DNA of 64,000 nt. Origin: Bacteroidales bacterium (GTDB lineage: Bacteria; Bacteroidota; Bacteroidia; Bacteroidales; UBA4181). Position 1 is the first letter of the stretch. Each line of letters begins with the position of its first letter. Shown one piece after another: positions 16,834 through 25,508 of this stretch. Location of the stretch: assembly GCA_017523725.1 (NCBI GenBank), contig JAFWVY010000016.1, positions 62,001-126,000 on the forward strand, in the 5' to 3' direction. The position numbers were made by a program, and so were the translations under genes. The notes beneath the pieces were generated by a model. The model was not told where the DNA came from, searched no databases, and saw only the letters and a program-made list of their open reading frames with translations.

Positions 16834-19674
16834 ATGAGCAATAGAAAACCAATCCGCAGTGCCATGCAGTTGTGCGCGGCCGTCCTCATCCTGGCGGCCG
16901 TCCTGCCGTTCTTCCCGCTTCAGGCTGCACCGGCGGCCAATGTCCCGGTCAGGGAGGTGCAATATCTTTCGGGTACGGACAAGGACCACACTGTGACCTG
17001 GGATTTCTTCTGTACCGACGGCCGTCGCAGCGGATCGTGGCAGACCATCGAGGTGCCTTCCTGCTGGGAACAGCAGGGCTTCGGCACGTACAACTACGGA
17101 CGGGACTACAATACAAACGGCCGTCGCAACCGTTATGCGGCCGAACAGGGGCAGTACAGATACCGTTTTACGGTGCCGTCCGCATGGAAGGACCGCAGGG
17201 TCGTGCTGGTTTTCGAGGGATCGATGACCGATACGGAAGTCCGTCTCAACGGCCAGTCGGCCGGGGATATCCACCGGGGCTCCTTTTATCGTTTTACGTA
17301 CGATGTCACCGACAAGATTGTTGCCGGCGGCGAGAACCTGCTGGAAGTCACGGTGGACAAGTGGTCGTCTGACGCGTCAGTCAACAATGCGGAACGTTTG
17401 TCGGATTACTGGATTTTCGGCGGCATCTACCGCCCTGTCTATCTCGAGGCATATCCCGCACAGCATCTCAGCCAGGTGGCTCTGAACGCATTGGCTGACG
17501 GCACCTTCGCCCTGGAGGCGCAGGTGGAACAGCTGGCTGTTGATGCGACGCTGCAAGTGGATATCCTGGACGCTGCCGGACAGACGGTGCACCGGGCGGA
17601 AACTGCTGTCGCCCGCGGGACTGAGCAAATTTCTTTCGAGACCAAAATGGACGGCCCGCTGCTCTGGACGGCCGAGACTCCCAATCTCTATACAGCCCGC
17701 CTGACGCTTCGTTCCGGCCGTAAAACGCTGTATGCCACGACACAGAAGTTCGGTTTCCGGACCATTGAAGTCCGCCGTGGCGACGGTATCTACCTGAACG
17801 GTGTCAAAGTCAAGATGAAGGGTGTCAACCGGCACTGTTTCTGGCCTGAAACCGGTCGCACTACCAGCAAGGCCATCGACATCATGGACGTCAACCTGCT
17901 CAAGGACATGAATATGAATGCTGTCAGATGCTCGCATTATCCGCCCGACCAGAGTTTCCTCGATGTCTGCGATTCGCTGGGTATCTATGTCATAGATGAG
18001 TTGGCCGGCTGGCAGAATGCATACAGTACGGAAGCCGGCACGCCGCTGGTCCGGGAGATGGTGCTGCGCGACGTCAACCATCCGTCCGTCATTTTCTGGA
18101 GCAACGGCAACGAGGGGGGTACCAACAAGGAATTGGACGACGATTTCCTGTTGTACGATCCGTCACGGCGTCCGGTTATCCATGCGCACCACCGGCCCGG
18201 GAACGATTTCAACGGCATCGACTGCGACCATTACGAAAATTACGCAAGCATCCAGAATAAGTTCAGGGATACGCTGATATACATGCCTACGGAGTTCCTT
18301 CACGCGCAGAACGACGGCGGCGGTGCGGCTGCGCTGTATGAATACTGGGAAGCCATGTGGGCGGCCGACCGCTCCGGCGGCGGTTTCCTGTGGGCCTTTG
18401 CCGACGAAGACATCGTCCGGACCGACCGGGGCAATGTGCTGGATGCCGACCGCATCAGTGCACCCGACGGCGTAGTGGGTCCCTACCGCGAGAAAGAAGG
18501 CAGTTTCTTCGCCATCAAGGAGATCTATGCTCCCGTCCACTTCTTTACCGACACGTTGCCGGCCGGGTTCAACGGAACGTTCGACATCGAGAACCGCTAT
18601 CACTTCCTGTCGCTGGCCACATGTACCTACAAATGGAGCCTGATAGATTACCGCGCGCCGGGCGATCCCGCTGCGGGGCATCTTGTGGCGTCCGGCGGCG
18701 ATGGCCGGTTTGATGACATCGCGCCTGTGACCCGCGGCACGCTCCGCTTGCCGTTACCGGCTTCATGGAAGAATCATGACGCCTTGAAGATAACGGTTTA
18801 CGACGGTACCGGCCGGGAGATGCTCGACAAGATCTGGAAGATCAGGGACAATGCGTATTTCGCTGCGCAGACGGTGTCGCTCACCGGGGCGCGGGAGGTG
18901 TCCTGCCAGGAAACGGAGCGTGAACTGACGCTGCAGGCGGGTGGACTCTCCGTCTCGCTCAGCAAGACGGACGGTACCATTTCACGCATCCAGACAGACG
19001 GCGGACAGGCCATCCGTTTCGGAGGCGGTCCGGTATTGTGCACGGGGGAGGCTGTCTTCACCGGCTTCAAACACTATGCGACGGAGGCAGGCTATGTGGT
19101 CGAAGCCGCGTACGAGGGCGACCTCAAGCGGGTTGTATGGACCATGCTGCCGTCGGGCTGGCTGCAGATGGACTACACGTATCACCTGGACGGCGAATAC
19201 AACTTTGCCGGTATCACGTTCGACCATTCCGAATGGAATATCATCGGCGTGAAATATCTGGGCAACGGCCCCTATCGCGTTTGGAAAAACCGCTGGGCCG
19301 GCGTCGGTTTCGATGTCTGGGACAAGGCATACCATCCTGGTCAGACCGGTGTGCCGCCGGTGATTTATCCGGAGTTTTCCGGATATTATGCCGATGTGGC
19401 CTGGATGAAATTCTATACGGTACAGGGGCAGTTCACCGTCGTCAGCCAAGATGACCGGATGTTTTTCCGGCTGTACGATTTCTACGGTTATATCGGAGCC
19501 GACCGCGGCTATCCCGATCTTCCGTCCGGCGATATCTCGTTTCTGGACGCCATCCCGCCGGTGGGAGCCAAGACCGGCACCGGCGTAGGCGGATTCGGTC
19601 CGTCGAGCGGACTGAACAGCCTGCACGGCGATTTCTCGCACACTTTGTGGTTCTATTTCGGTTACTCGGAGTAA
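16834..19674 (+). CDS. glycoside hydrolase family 2 (beta-galactosidase-like)
   Basis: A 946-residue secreted enzyme with an N-terminal signal segment (hydrophobic AVLILAAVLPFFPLQAAPAA). Domain order is sugar-binding beta-sandwich (about 45-200), Ig-like domain (200-300), TIM barrel (300-580) and C-terminal beta-sandwich domains. The acid/base Glu is in WSNGNEGG (about E427) and the nucleophile is in MPTEFLHAQ (about E487). This places it with beta-galactosidase-type GH2; galactoside substrate is inferred. A near-consensus -7 (TATCTTTA, 16773-16780) lies upstream. The stop overlaps the following gene by 1 bp. Confidence 0.87.
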   Translation: MSNRKPIRSAMQLCAAVLILAAVLPFFPLQAAPAANVPVREVQYLSGTDKDHTVTWDFFCTDGRRSGSWQTIEVPSCWEQQGFGTYNYGRDYNTNGRRNRYAAEQGQYRYRFTVPSAWKDRRVVLVFEGSMTDTEVRLNGQSAGDIHRGSFYRFTYDVTDKIVAGGENLLEVTVDKWSSDASVNNAERLSDYWIFGGIYRPVYLEAYPAQHLSQVALNALADGTFALEAQVEQLAVDATLQVDILDAAGQTVHRAETAVARGTEQISFETKMDGPLLWTAETPNLYTARLTLRSGRKTLYATTQKFGFRTIEVRRGDGIYLNGVKVKMKGVNRHCFWPETGRTTSKAIDIMDVNLLKDMNMNAVRCSHYPPDQSFLDVCDSLGIYVIDELAGWQNAYSTEAGTPLVREMVLRDVNHPSVIFWSNGNEGGTNKELDDDFLLYDPSRRPVIHAHHRPGNDFNGIDCDHYENYASIQNKFRDTLIYMPTEFLHAQNDGGGAAALYEYWEAMWAADRSGGGFLWAFADEDIVRTDRGNVLDADRISAPDGVVGPYREKEGSFFAIKEIYAPVHFFTDTLPAGFNGTFDIENRYHFLSLATCTYKWSLIDYRAPGDPAAGHLVASGGDGRFDDIAPVTRGTLRLPLPASWKNHDALKITVYDGTGREMLDKIWKIRDNAYFAAQTVSLTGAREVSCQETERELTLQAGGLSVSLSKTDGTISRIQTDGGQAIRFGGGPVLCTGEAVFTGFKHYATEAGYVVEAAYEGDLKRVVWTMLPSGWLQMDYTYHLDGEYNFAGITFDHSEWNIIGVKYLGNGPYRVWKNRWAGVGFDVWDKAYHPGQTGVPPVIYPEFSGYYADVAWMKFYTVQGQFTVVSQDDRMFFRLYDFYGYIGADRGYPDLPSGDISFLDAIPPVGAKTGTGVGGFGPSSGLNSLHGDFSHTLWFYFGYSE

Positions 19675-20288
19675 TGCGTATCAGAATCTATCCCGACAAT
19701 CCTTCCCCCAAAAACATTGCGCAGGCGGTGGAAGTCATGGAGAGCGGCGGTGTCATCATCTATCCGACCGATACTTTGTATGCGTTGGGATGCGATCTGT
19801 ACAATCACAAGGCCCTGGATCGGCTGTGCCGTCTGCGCGGTGTCAAGACCGAAAAAGCACTTTTCTCGCTGCTGTGCCCGGACCTGGGGTGTTTGGCGGA
19901 TTATACGCGGCCCGTCAGCAACACCCTCTTCAAACTCCTCCGACGTAATACACCGGGACCATTCACGTTTGTGCTGTCTGCCAACAGCCAGACGCCGAAG
20001 ATTTGGCAGAGCAAGCGCAAGACCATCGGCATCCGCATTCCGGACAATACGGTGGCACGTGCGTTGGCCGAGACGCTGGGACATCCGATGGTAACCGCTT
20101 CGCTGCGCCTGGACGAGGAGGTGGATGACACGTATCTGACCGATCCCGAGCTTATGGAAGAGATGTTCGGCCGACAGGTCGACCTGATTGTGGACGGCGG
20201 CCCCGGTTCTCTGACGCCTTCCACGGTGGTGGACTGCACGTCCGGGGAGCCGGAGATTGTCCGTCAGGGAGCTGGAAGCCTTGTATGA
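19674..20288 (+). CDS. Sua5/YciO family threonylcarbamoyl-AMP synthase-like protein
   Basis: A 204-residue protein with the YrdC-fold signature: IIYPTDTLYALGCDLYN (about 26-42), RLRGVKTEKALFSLL, LRRNTPGPFTFVL, GIRIPDN and the C-terminal STVVDCTSG. Members condense threonine, bicarbonate and ATP for t6A37 modification of tRNA; the short YciO-like subgroup is less well characterised, so activity is likely but not certain. The start at ATG 19674 shares its A with the GH2 stop codon (TAATG), indicating translational coupling to an enzyme of unrelated function. Confidence 0.82.
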   Translation: MRIRIYPDNPSPKNIAQAVEVMESGGVIIYPTDTLYALGCDLYNHKALDRLCRLRGVKTEKALFSLLCPDLGCLADYTRPVSNTLFKLLRRNTPGPFTFVLSANSQTPKIWQSKRKTIGIRIPDNTVARALAETLGHPMVTASLRLDEEVDDTYLTDPELMEEMFGRQVDLIVDGGPGSLTPSTVVDCTSGEPEIVRQGAGSLV

Positions 20289-20351
20289 CAAATGTTTGGA
20301 AAAAAAATAAAAAAAAACAGAATAAAAGGTGACATCGTTTAAATTTATTTT

Positions 20352-20359
20352 TACTTTTG
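20352..20359 (+). promoter_or_regulatory. -7 box for the 61-aa peptide gene
   Basis: TACTTTTG matches TAnnTTTG, 24 bp before the ATG at 20383, in a very AT-rich stretch. This gives the small gene its own promoter. Confidence 0.6.
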
Positions 20360-20382
20360 CAGCCGGAAAAAAGAAAAAAACG

Positions 20383-20568
20383 ATGAGACGGATTAAAAAA
20401 CAATACGAAAATCCTGAAGTCAACATACTTCGTTTCGAGGTAGAGAGTGCTTTGCTCACTGGTTCGATCGTGACGCCGGAATACATGAACACCATCGAGG
20501 CGGCGTCCCAGGAAGTCGGACAGGACATTGACATGTCCGGTTCCGAATTCAACCATACGTGGGAATAA
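20383..20568 (+). CDS. 61-residue peptide of unknown function, leader-like N-terminus
   Basis: A small acidic protein beginning MRRIKKQYENPEVNILRFE and continuing VESALLTGSIVTPEYMN. It has a basic start, then Tyr-x-x-Pro, a short hydrophobic strand and a Leu-Leu-Thr-Gly-Ser motif, followed by a variable acidic tail rich in Glu, Asp, Ser and Gly. I recognise this layout (YxxP, then LLxGS) in many small Bacteroidales proteins with no known role. There is no signal peptide and no Cys. The -7 box and position directly before tRNA-Lys suggest its own transcript. It could be a modified-peptide precursor (compare the PqqD cassette at 10-14 kb) or a small cytosolic protein; neither is shown. Confidence 0.6.
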   Translation: MRRIKKQYENPEVNILRFEVESALLTGSIVTPEYMNTIEAASQEVGQDIDMSGSEFNHTWE

Positions 20569-20604
20569 ATCGCCGGATTGTTCCGGAATTATTGCCACCG
20601 ACAG

Positions 20605-20677
20605 GACTCCGTAGCTCAGTTGGTAGAGCAATTGACTCTTAATCAATGGGTCGAGGGTTCGAGCCCCTCCGGGGTCA
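20605..20677 (+). tRNA. tRNA-Lys (anticodon CTT)
   Basis: A full cloverleaf is visible: acceptor GACTCCG pairing CGGGGTC, D-arm GCTCAGTTGGTAGAGC, anticodon stem ATTGA/TCAAT with loop CTCTTAA (anticodon CTT), and T-arm GAGGG-TTCGAGC-CCCTC, with discriminator A at 20677. The CCA end is not encoded. A strong terminator follows at 20711. Confidence 0.95.
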
Positions 20678-20710
20678 CACTATAGTCTGATTAAATTGTT
20701 GACAACAGTC

Positions 20711-20744
20711 AAGTTCTCTGCCGTGGGTGGAGAACTTTTTTTTT
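20711..20744 (+). terminator. intrinsic terminator after tRNA-Lys
   Basis: An 8-bp perfect inverted repeat (AAGTTCTC at 20711-20718 and GAGAACTT at 20730-20737) with an 11-nt loop, then a run of T to 20744. It lies only 19 bp before the truA start. Confidence 0.88.
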
Positions 20745-20762
20745 GCAGGCAGGTACAGTTAC

Positions 20763-21605
20763 ATGGCGCGCTATTTTCTTTTTCTGGCCTATAACGGATC
20801 GGGTTTCCACGGATGGCAGGACCAGCCGGATGCTGTGACGGTGCAGCGGACGGTGGAGCATGCCCTGGGTTGCCTTTTGCCCCCGGCCGTGCGTCTGACG
20901 GGAGCCGGCCGTACCGATACCGGTGTACATGCCTCTTATTATGTAGCCCATTTTGATTCGGAGCAGGCCGGTTTGGAGGACAATCAGGATTTCCTCCGGC
21001 ATCTTAACGGCATCCTGCCCCGTACGGTGGCCGTTTTCGGCGTCCGCCGCATGTCCGACACGGCCCATGCCCGTTTCGACGCCGTTTCGCGTACCTATCG
21101 TTATGCCATCATGCGTGCCCGTTGTCCTTTCGCGCTGTCCGGCTGGCATCATGAATACCGGCCGCTCAATGTACCGCGGATGGAAGAGGCCTGCCGCGTG
21201 CTGGGGAACTATACCGATTTTACGTCATTCAGCAAGGTGCACACCGATGTCAGAACTTTCAACTGCCGGATCATGGATGCACATTTTGTCAGCGGCGACT
21301 GGGCGCAGATGGTGCCGATGCTCCGCCGGTACGGACCTGAGGCCGGGGAAGCACCTGCCGATACACCGGCATCCGTACCGATTTCCGGATATCCGGCGCT
21401 CATCTTCGAAATCACGGCCGACCGTTTCCTGCGCAACATGGTGCGCGCCATCATGGGGACCCTGCTGCAGGTCGGGACAGGACGTTGTACGCCGGATGAT
21501 GTGCGGCGCATCATCGAAGCGAAGGACCGCTGTGCGGCCGGCATGTCCGTGCCGGCGGACGGCCTGTATCTGACGGACATCCGCTACCCGTATCCGGTCC
21601 TGTAA
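20763..21605 (+). CDS. truA: tRNA pseudouridine(38-40) synthase
   Basis: A 280-residue enzyme that isomerises uridines 38-40 in the anticodon stem of tRNAs. Motifs: AYNGSGFHGWQDQP at the N-terminus, GAGRTDTGVHASYYVAHFD containing the catalytic Asp (about residue 52), the RYAIM strand, and FLRNMVRAIMGTLLQVG near the C-terminus. The start ATG 20763 gives MARYFLFLAYNG; the upstream extension crosses the terminator. Full length. Confidence 0.93.
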   Translation: MARYFLFLAYNGSGFHGWQDQPDAVTVQRTVEHALGCLLPPAVRLTGAGRTDTGVHASYYVAHFDSEQAGLEDNQDFLRHLNGILPRTVAVFGVRRMSDTAHARFDAVSRTYRYAIMRARCPFALSGWHHEYRPLNVPRMEEACRVLGNYTDFTSFSKVHTDVRTFNCRIMDAHFVSGDWAQMVPMLRRYGPEAGEAPADTPASVPISGYPALIFEITADRFLRNMVRAIMGTLLQVGTGRCTPDDVRRIIEAKDRCAAGMSVPADGLYLTDIRYPYPVL

Positions 21606-21618
21606 TTCCGGACGGAAA

Positions 21619-21650
21619 TTTGGTGCGGACCGAATTAATCCTTATTTTTG
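21619..21650 (+). promoter_or_regulatory. promoter of trkH-trkA operon
   Basis: TTTG (21619-21622), a 20-bp spacer, then TATTTTTG (21643-21650). Both elements and their spacing match the Bacteroidetes primary sigma consensus; the trkH ATG is at 21676. Confidence 0.75.
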
Positions 21651-21675
21651 GTCTTTTGTAGAAACAAGTCATGTG

Positions 21676-23502
21676 ATGAAAGCCTGGATAAAGCACCTGA
21701 TCATGCTGCTGAAACTGCTGGTCGGCAGGTTTGGCAAAGTGGTGGCCGGTATTTTCCGGACCGTGGTTTTCACCGTCAGTCTCGGCGCATTGGTCCTGCT
21801 GGCATTCTCGATAGGTTTTGATCTGCCGGAAAGTACCCGCACGGATTTATTCACCTGCTGTTTGTGGATCCTGGCGTTTTTCATGCTTTCCTATGCCTTG
21901 CGGATCTTGTTCAGTTTCAAGGAGTTTGTCAAGGAGAAGGGATTCTATGTAGAATTGCTGCTCTTCCTGACGCTGATAGCGATTCTGATTGCGCGGCATA
22001 CTGTGCCTGGTCCGGCGCCGGCTCCGCTGCTGCTTTGGCTCCGCACGGACCTGGTGGTCTATCTGCTGACCGCCGTGCTGAGCATTATCGAACTCATGAA
22101 AGGCATGTTCGGCATGATGCAACAGACGCTCAATCCGTCGTTGCTCTTTGCATACAGTTTTCTGTTCTTCATTCTGCTGGGCACCGCCTTGCTGCTCCTG
22201 CCGAACAGTTCGGTCCAGCAGGGTTCGCTACCTTTCCTGGACGCCATGTTTACATCGGTCAGCGCCGTCTGCATCACTGGTATCGGAAGTATCGATGTCG
22301 CGACCGAACTGACCCTGACCGGCCAAATCGTCATTCTGGCACTGGCGCAGGTCGGAGCTATCGGCGTCATGACCTTCACGAGTTTTTTTGCCATGAGTTT
22401 CATGGGCGCTTCTTCGTTCCATAACCAGATGATGCTGAAAGACCTGTTGGTAGAGGATCGCCTGGATGCCATCTTCAAGACGATGTTCAGGATCCTTTTC
22501 GTGACGTTCTTTGTCGAACTGGCAGGTGCGGTCGTCATTTTCTTCACCATCCACGGGACGCTGCCGTGTGCTCTGCAGCAGGAAATCTGGTATGCCGTAT
22601 TCCATGCCGTCTCGGCCTTCTGCAATTCGGGTATTTCGCTGTTCCCGGGAAACCTGCAGAACGAGCTGGTGCAGTACAATTACACCCTCCATACCTGCAT
22701 TGCCCTTCTGGTGGTGATGGGCGGCCTCGGTTTCCCGATTCTGTTCAATTACGGACGCCTGTTCCGGCATTCGGTGCGCCGGCTTTTCCACCGGCTGTTC
22801 GGACATCAGGAACTGGACTTGCATGAGCGCATTCTCACTGTCAACACCCGGCTGTCTATCATGACGACCTTTTGGCTGATTGTGCTAGGTTGGGGACTGT
22901 TCTTCCTTTTCGAGAATCATCATACGATGCAGGGACTGCCGCTGACCGACAAACTGGCGGCTTCGTTTTTCGGTGCCGTGACACCGCGTGCAGCCGGATT
23001 CAATACCATCGACATGAGTACCCTGTCCAATCCCGCTTTGGTCCTCACCATGTTCCTGATGTGGGTTGGAGCATCGCCCATGTCCTGCGGCGGCGGCATC
23101 AAGACCACGACGCTCGCCATCGCCGTTCTGACGGCGGTTTCGGTTGTCAGGGGACGTCGCCGGGTCGAGGTGAGTTCGCGCAAAATTGCCGACGAGACCA
23201 TTTGGCGTGCCTTTGCGGTCATAGGCCTGTCTCTGGTGCTCATCGTGGTTGTGGCGGTGCTGCTGTCCTGCTTCGAACCGCGGATGCGGCTTGGAACCAT
23301 TCTGTTCGATGCGGTGTCCGTGCTTTCGACGGCTGGGTTGACCCTGCACGAAACGGCCGATTTCTGTACGGCAAGCAAAATCGTGCTGATCGTATCCATG
23401 TTTGTGGGCAGGGTGGGGGCCGTTACGCTTTTGACGGGCTTCCTGCGCAAGACCTCTCCGGAGATGTACGACTATCCAACGGAAACGGTCATGGTCGGAT
23501 AA
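21676..23502 (+). CDS. trkH: TrkH/KtrB family potassium uptake protein
   Basis: A 608-residue integral membrane protein, the K+-translocating subunit of a Trk/Ktr system. An N-terminal extension of about 140 residues with four hydrophobic segments precedes the four pore-loop repeats; selectivity-filter-like segments include SVSAVCITGIGS, AVSAFCNSGIS, VTPRAAGFNT and VLSTAGLTLHE. The C-terminal region has GASPMSCGGGIKTTT. A GTG directly before the ATG is disregarded. The gating subunit gene follows 17 bp downstream. Confidence 0.9.
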   Translation: MKAWIKHLIMLLKLLVGRFGKVVAGIFRTVVFTVSLGALVLLAFSIGFDLPESTRTDLFTCCLWILAFFMLSYALRILFSFKEFVKEKGFYVELLLFLTLIAILIARHTVPGPAPAPLLLWLRTDLVVYLLTAVLSIIELMKGMFGMMQQTLNPSLLFAYSFLFFILLGTALLLLPNSSVQQGSLPFLDAMFTSVSAVCITGIGSIDVATELTLTGQIVILALAQVGAIGVMTFTSFFAMSFMGASSFHNQMMLKDLLVEDRLDAIFKTMFRILFVTFFVELAGAVVIFFTIHGTLPCALQQEIWYAVFHAVSAFCNSGISLFPGNLQNELVQYNYTLHTCIALLVVMGGLGFPILFNYGRLFRHSVRRLFHRLFGHQELDLHERILTVNTRLSIMTTFWLIVLGWGLFFLFENHHTMQGLPLTDKLAASFFGAVTPRAAGFNTIDMSTLSNPALVLTMFLMWVGASPMSCGGGIKTTTLAIAVLTAVSVVRGRRRVEVSSRKIADETIWRAFAVIGLSLVLIVVVAVLLSCFEPRMRLGTILFDAVSVLSTAGLTLHETADFCTASKIVLIVSMFVGRVGAVTLLTGFLRKTSPEMYDYPTETVMVG

Positions 23503-23519
23503 TCAATACATAAGTATAT

Positions 23520-24203
23520 ATGAAATTTGTTGTCATCGGTTTGGGAAATTTCGGCTCGGTACTTTGCGAGAGCCTGTCGTCCATGAGGCACGATGTGGTC
23601 GGCGTGGACAGTGATATGGAAAAAGTCGAGGCCTTCAAGAAGACCATCGACAACGTGGTCTGTCTCGATGCCTGCAACAGTGTGGCGCTGAACACGCTTC
23701 CGCTGAAGGACGCGGATGCGGTCATCGTCACTATCGGAGAGAATTTCGGTGCGTCGGTCAAAGTCATCGCCCTGCTGAAGCAAATGGGGGTCAAGCGGCT
23801 CATCGGCCGTTCAATGTCCTCATTGCACCGTACGGTGATAGAGGCCATCGGTGTTGACGAAATCATTTCGCCCGAAGAAGAATACGCCCAGACTTTTGCG
23901 CTGAAAATGAACCTGCCGGGCACTGTGCAGTCGTTTCCGGTCGGCAAGACATCCTGCATGATCGAGCTGAAGGCGCCGTCGGTCCTGGTGGGGCAGACCT
24001 TGTCTTCCATCGATTTCCGGGGACGTTTCGGGCTGCAACTTGTGGCTATTTCCCGGAAGACCACCGAAAAGAACGTGTTCGGCAAGGCCTATGAAGCCTC
24101 CACCATTCTCGACGACCTGCATCCGGACGAACGCATCCAGGCCGACGACAACCTCTTCCTTTTCGGCCGGACGGATGCCGTTCACAAACTGGCAGTGCTC
24201 TGA
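23520..24203 (+). CDS. trkA: TrkA/KtrA family potassium uptake regulator
   Basis: A 227-residue cytoplasmic regulatory subunit with an N-terminal RCK domain (FVVIGLGNFGSVLCESL, a dinucleotide-binding GxGxxG; then GVDSD and VVCLDACNSVALNTL) and a C-terminal RCK_C domain from about residue 140. It binds nucleotides and gates the TrkH pore. The single-RCK length fits the Ktr type. It overlaps plsC by 1 bp. Confidence 0.92.
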   Translation: MKFVVIGLGNFGSVLCESLSSMRHDVVGVDSDMEKVEAFKKTIDNVVCLDACNSVALNTLPLKDADAVIVTIGENFGASVKVIALLKQMGVKRLIGRSMSSLHRTVIEAIGVDEIISPEEEYAQTFALKMNLPGTVQSFPVGKTSCMIELKAPSVLVGQTLSSIDFRGRFGLQLVAISRKTTEKNVFGKAYEASTILDDLHPDERIQADDNLFLFGRTDAVHKLAVL

Positions 24204-24946
24204 TGAAGAAACTTTTTTACCTGCTGATTTCCGTATACATCTGGGCGATGTTCCTGCTGTCGTCCATGATATGTACCCCCATCGCCCTGGTTTTGAAACT
24301 CTGCACGATGCATTTCGACCGCCGGTTGACAATCCTGCAGCAGTTCTCCTGTTTCTGGGGCAGTCTCTACATATGGCTCAGCCCGCTGTGGACGCTGAAG
24401 ATGGAGGGAAGGGAGAAGGTAGACCGGAAAAAAGCCTATGTCATGGTGGCCAACCACCAGTCGCTTCTCGACATCGCGGTCATCGACAGGACCTTCTTCC
24501 ATTACAAATGGGTGGCTAAGGCAGAACTCTTCAAGGTGCCGTTTGTCGGTTGGCGTCTGCAGATGAACCGCAACGTGCGCATCGACCGGAACAATGTCGC
24601 TTCACAGCGGCGGATGCTTTCGGATTGCCTCCGGCATCTCCGGGAGGGCAGTTCTGTCATGATTTTCCCCGAAGGGACACGTTCGGAGACCGGCGACATG
24701 GGACGCTTCAGAAACGGTGCCTTCTACGTGGCCAAAGAGGGAGGAGTGGACATTCTGCCGATGGTCATCACGGGAACGCTGCAGCTGCTTCCCAAAACAA
24801 CTTTCATTTTCCAGTCCTGCCAGAGAATCCGTCTCCGCGTGCTCGATCCGATTCCTTATGAGTCATTCAAGGACTTGCCGGAACAGGAAATCGCCGGATT
24901 GGTGAAAGACCGCATGGAACAGGCACTTCAGGCGCTACGGGCATGA
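24203..24946 (+). CDS. plsC: 1-acyl-sn-glycerol-3-phosphate acyltransferase
   Basis: A 247-residue membrane-associated enzyme that acylates lysophosphatidic acid in phospholipid synthesis. It has an N-terminal hydrophobic anchor (LLISVYIWAMFLLSSMICTP), the catalytic NHQSLLD box (HxxxxD, about residues 87-93), and the FPEGTRS substrate box (about 154-160). It overlaps both neighbours (trkA by 1 bp, cyclo-ligase by ATGA), so the four genes appear to form one operon. Confidence 0.91.
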   Translation: MKKLFYLLISVYIWAMFLLSSMICTPIALVLKLCTMHFDRRLTILQQFSCFWGSLYIWLSPLWTLKMEGREKVDRKKAYVMVANHQSLLDIAVIDRTFFHYKWVAKAELFKVPFVGWRLQMNRNVRIDRNNVASQRRMLSDCLRHLREGSSVMIFPEGTRSETGDMGRFRNGAFYVAKEGGVDILPMVITGTLQLLPKTTFIFQSCQRIRLRVLDPIPYESFKDLPEQEIAGLVKDRMEQALQALRA

Positions 24947-25508
24947 CAGCCGAATTAAAAGACGCCCTTCGCCGCAGAATCCGCCAGCTGAAGAAATCAC
25001 AGCCGGCCGCTGAACTGGTCTGTCAGTCGGCAGCGGGCCTTGCCCTGCTTCAGCAGCATCCCCGCTGGCAGGCTGCCAGGACGGTGTGCCTTTACTGGGC
25101 TTTGCCCGATGAGGTGCAGACCCGTGCACTCTGCTTTGCGGCGATGAAAGAAAAAACAGTGTTGCTGCCGGTGGTGCAGGGAGAAGATCTCGTTCTGCGC
25201 CGTTTTGAAGGGGAGGAGCAACTCTGCAACGACAATCCGCTGCATATCTTTGAACCTTGCGGCGCCGACTGGACCGATTTACAGGCCGTCGATCTTGTGG
25301 TGGTGCCGGGAGTCGCTTTCGATAGGTCGGTCGCCGGCTGGGCCGCGGCCGCGGTTTCTACGACCGTTTCCTGCCGAAACTGCGTGCCTTCCGGATGGGG
25401 CTGTGCTTCAGTTTTCAGTATCTGGACGATTTGCCGGCCGGGCCGGAGGACATTCCCATGGACGAAGTCATTGTCTGTCCGCCCTCGCCTCGGCAATCTC
25501 ACGTCTGA
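24943..25508 (+). pseudogene. 5-formyltetrahydrofolate cyclo-ligase, single-base frameshift
   Basis: The first 130 residues are a normal cyclo-ligase: LYWALPDEVQTR, then VDLVVVPGVAFDR. After VAFDRS the frame is lost. The expected conserved end (RLGRGRGFYDRFLPKLR, then IPMDEVIVCPP) is present in another frame from about 25335 to a TGA at 25506-25508. Restoring one G in the GG at 25329-25330 would give the family motif FDRSGRRLGRGRGFYDRFL intact, so a single base has been lost from a short G run. This could be a genuine recent mutation or a sequence error. The enzyme would convert 5-formyl-THF to methenyl-THF. The tail overlaps the convergent PfkB gene. Confidence 0.88.
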
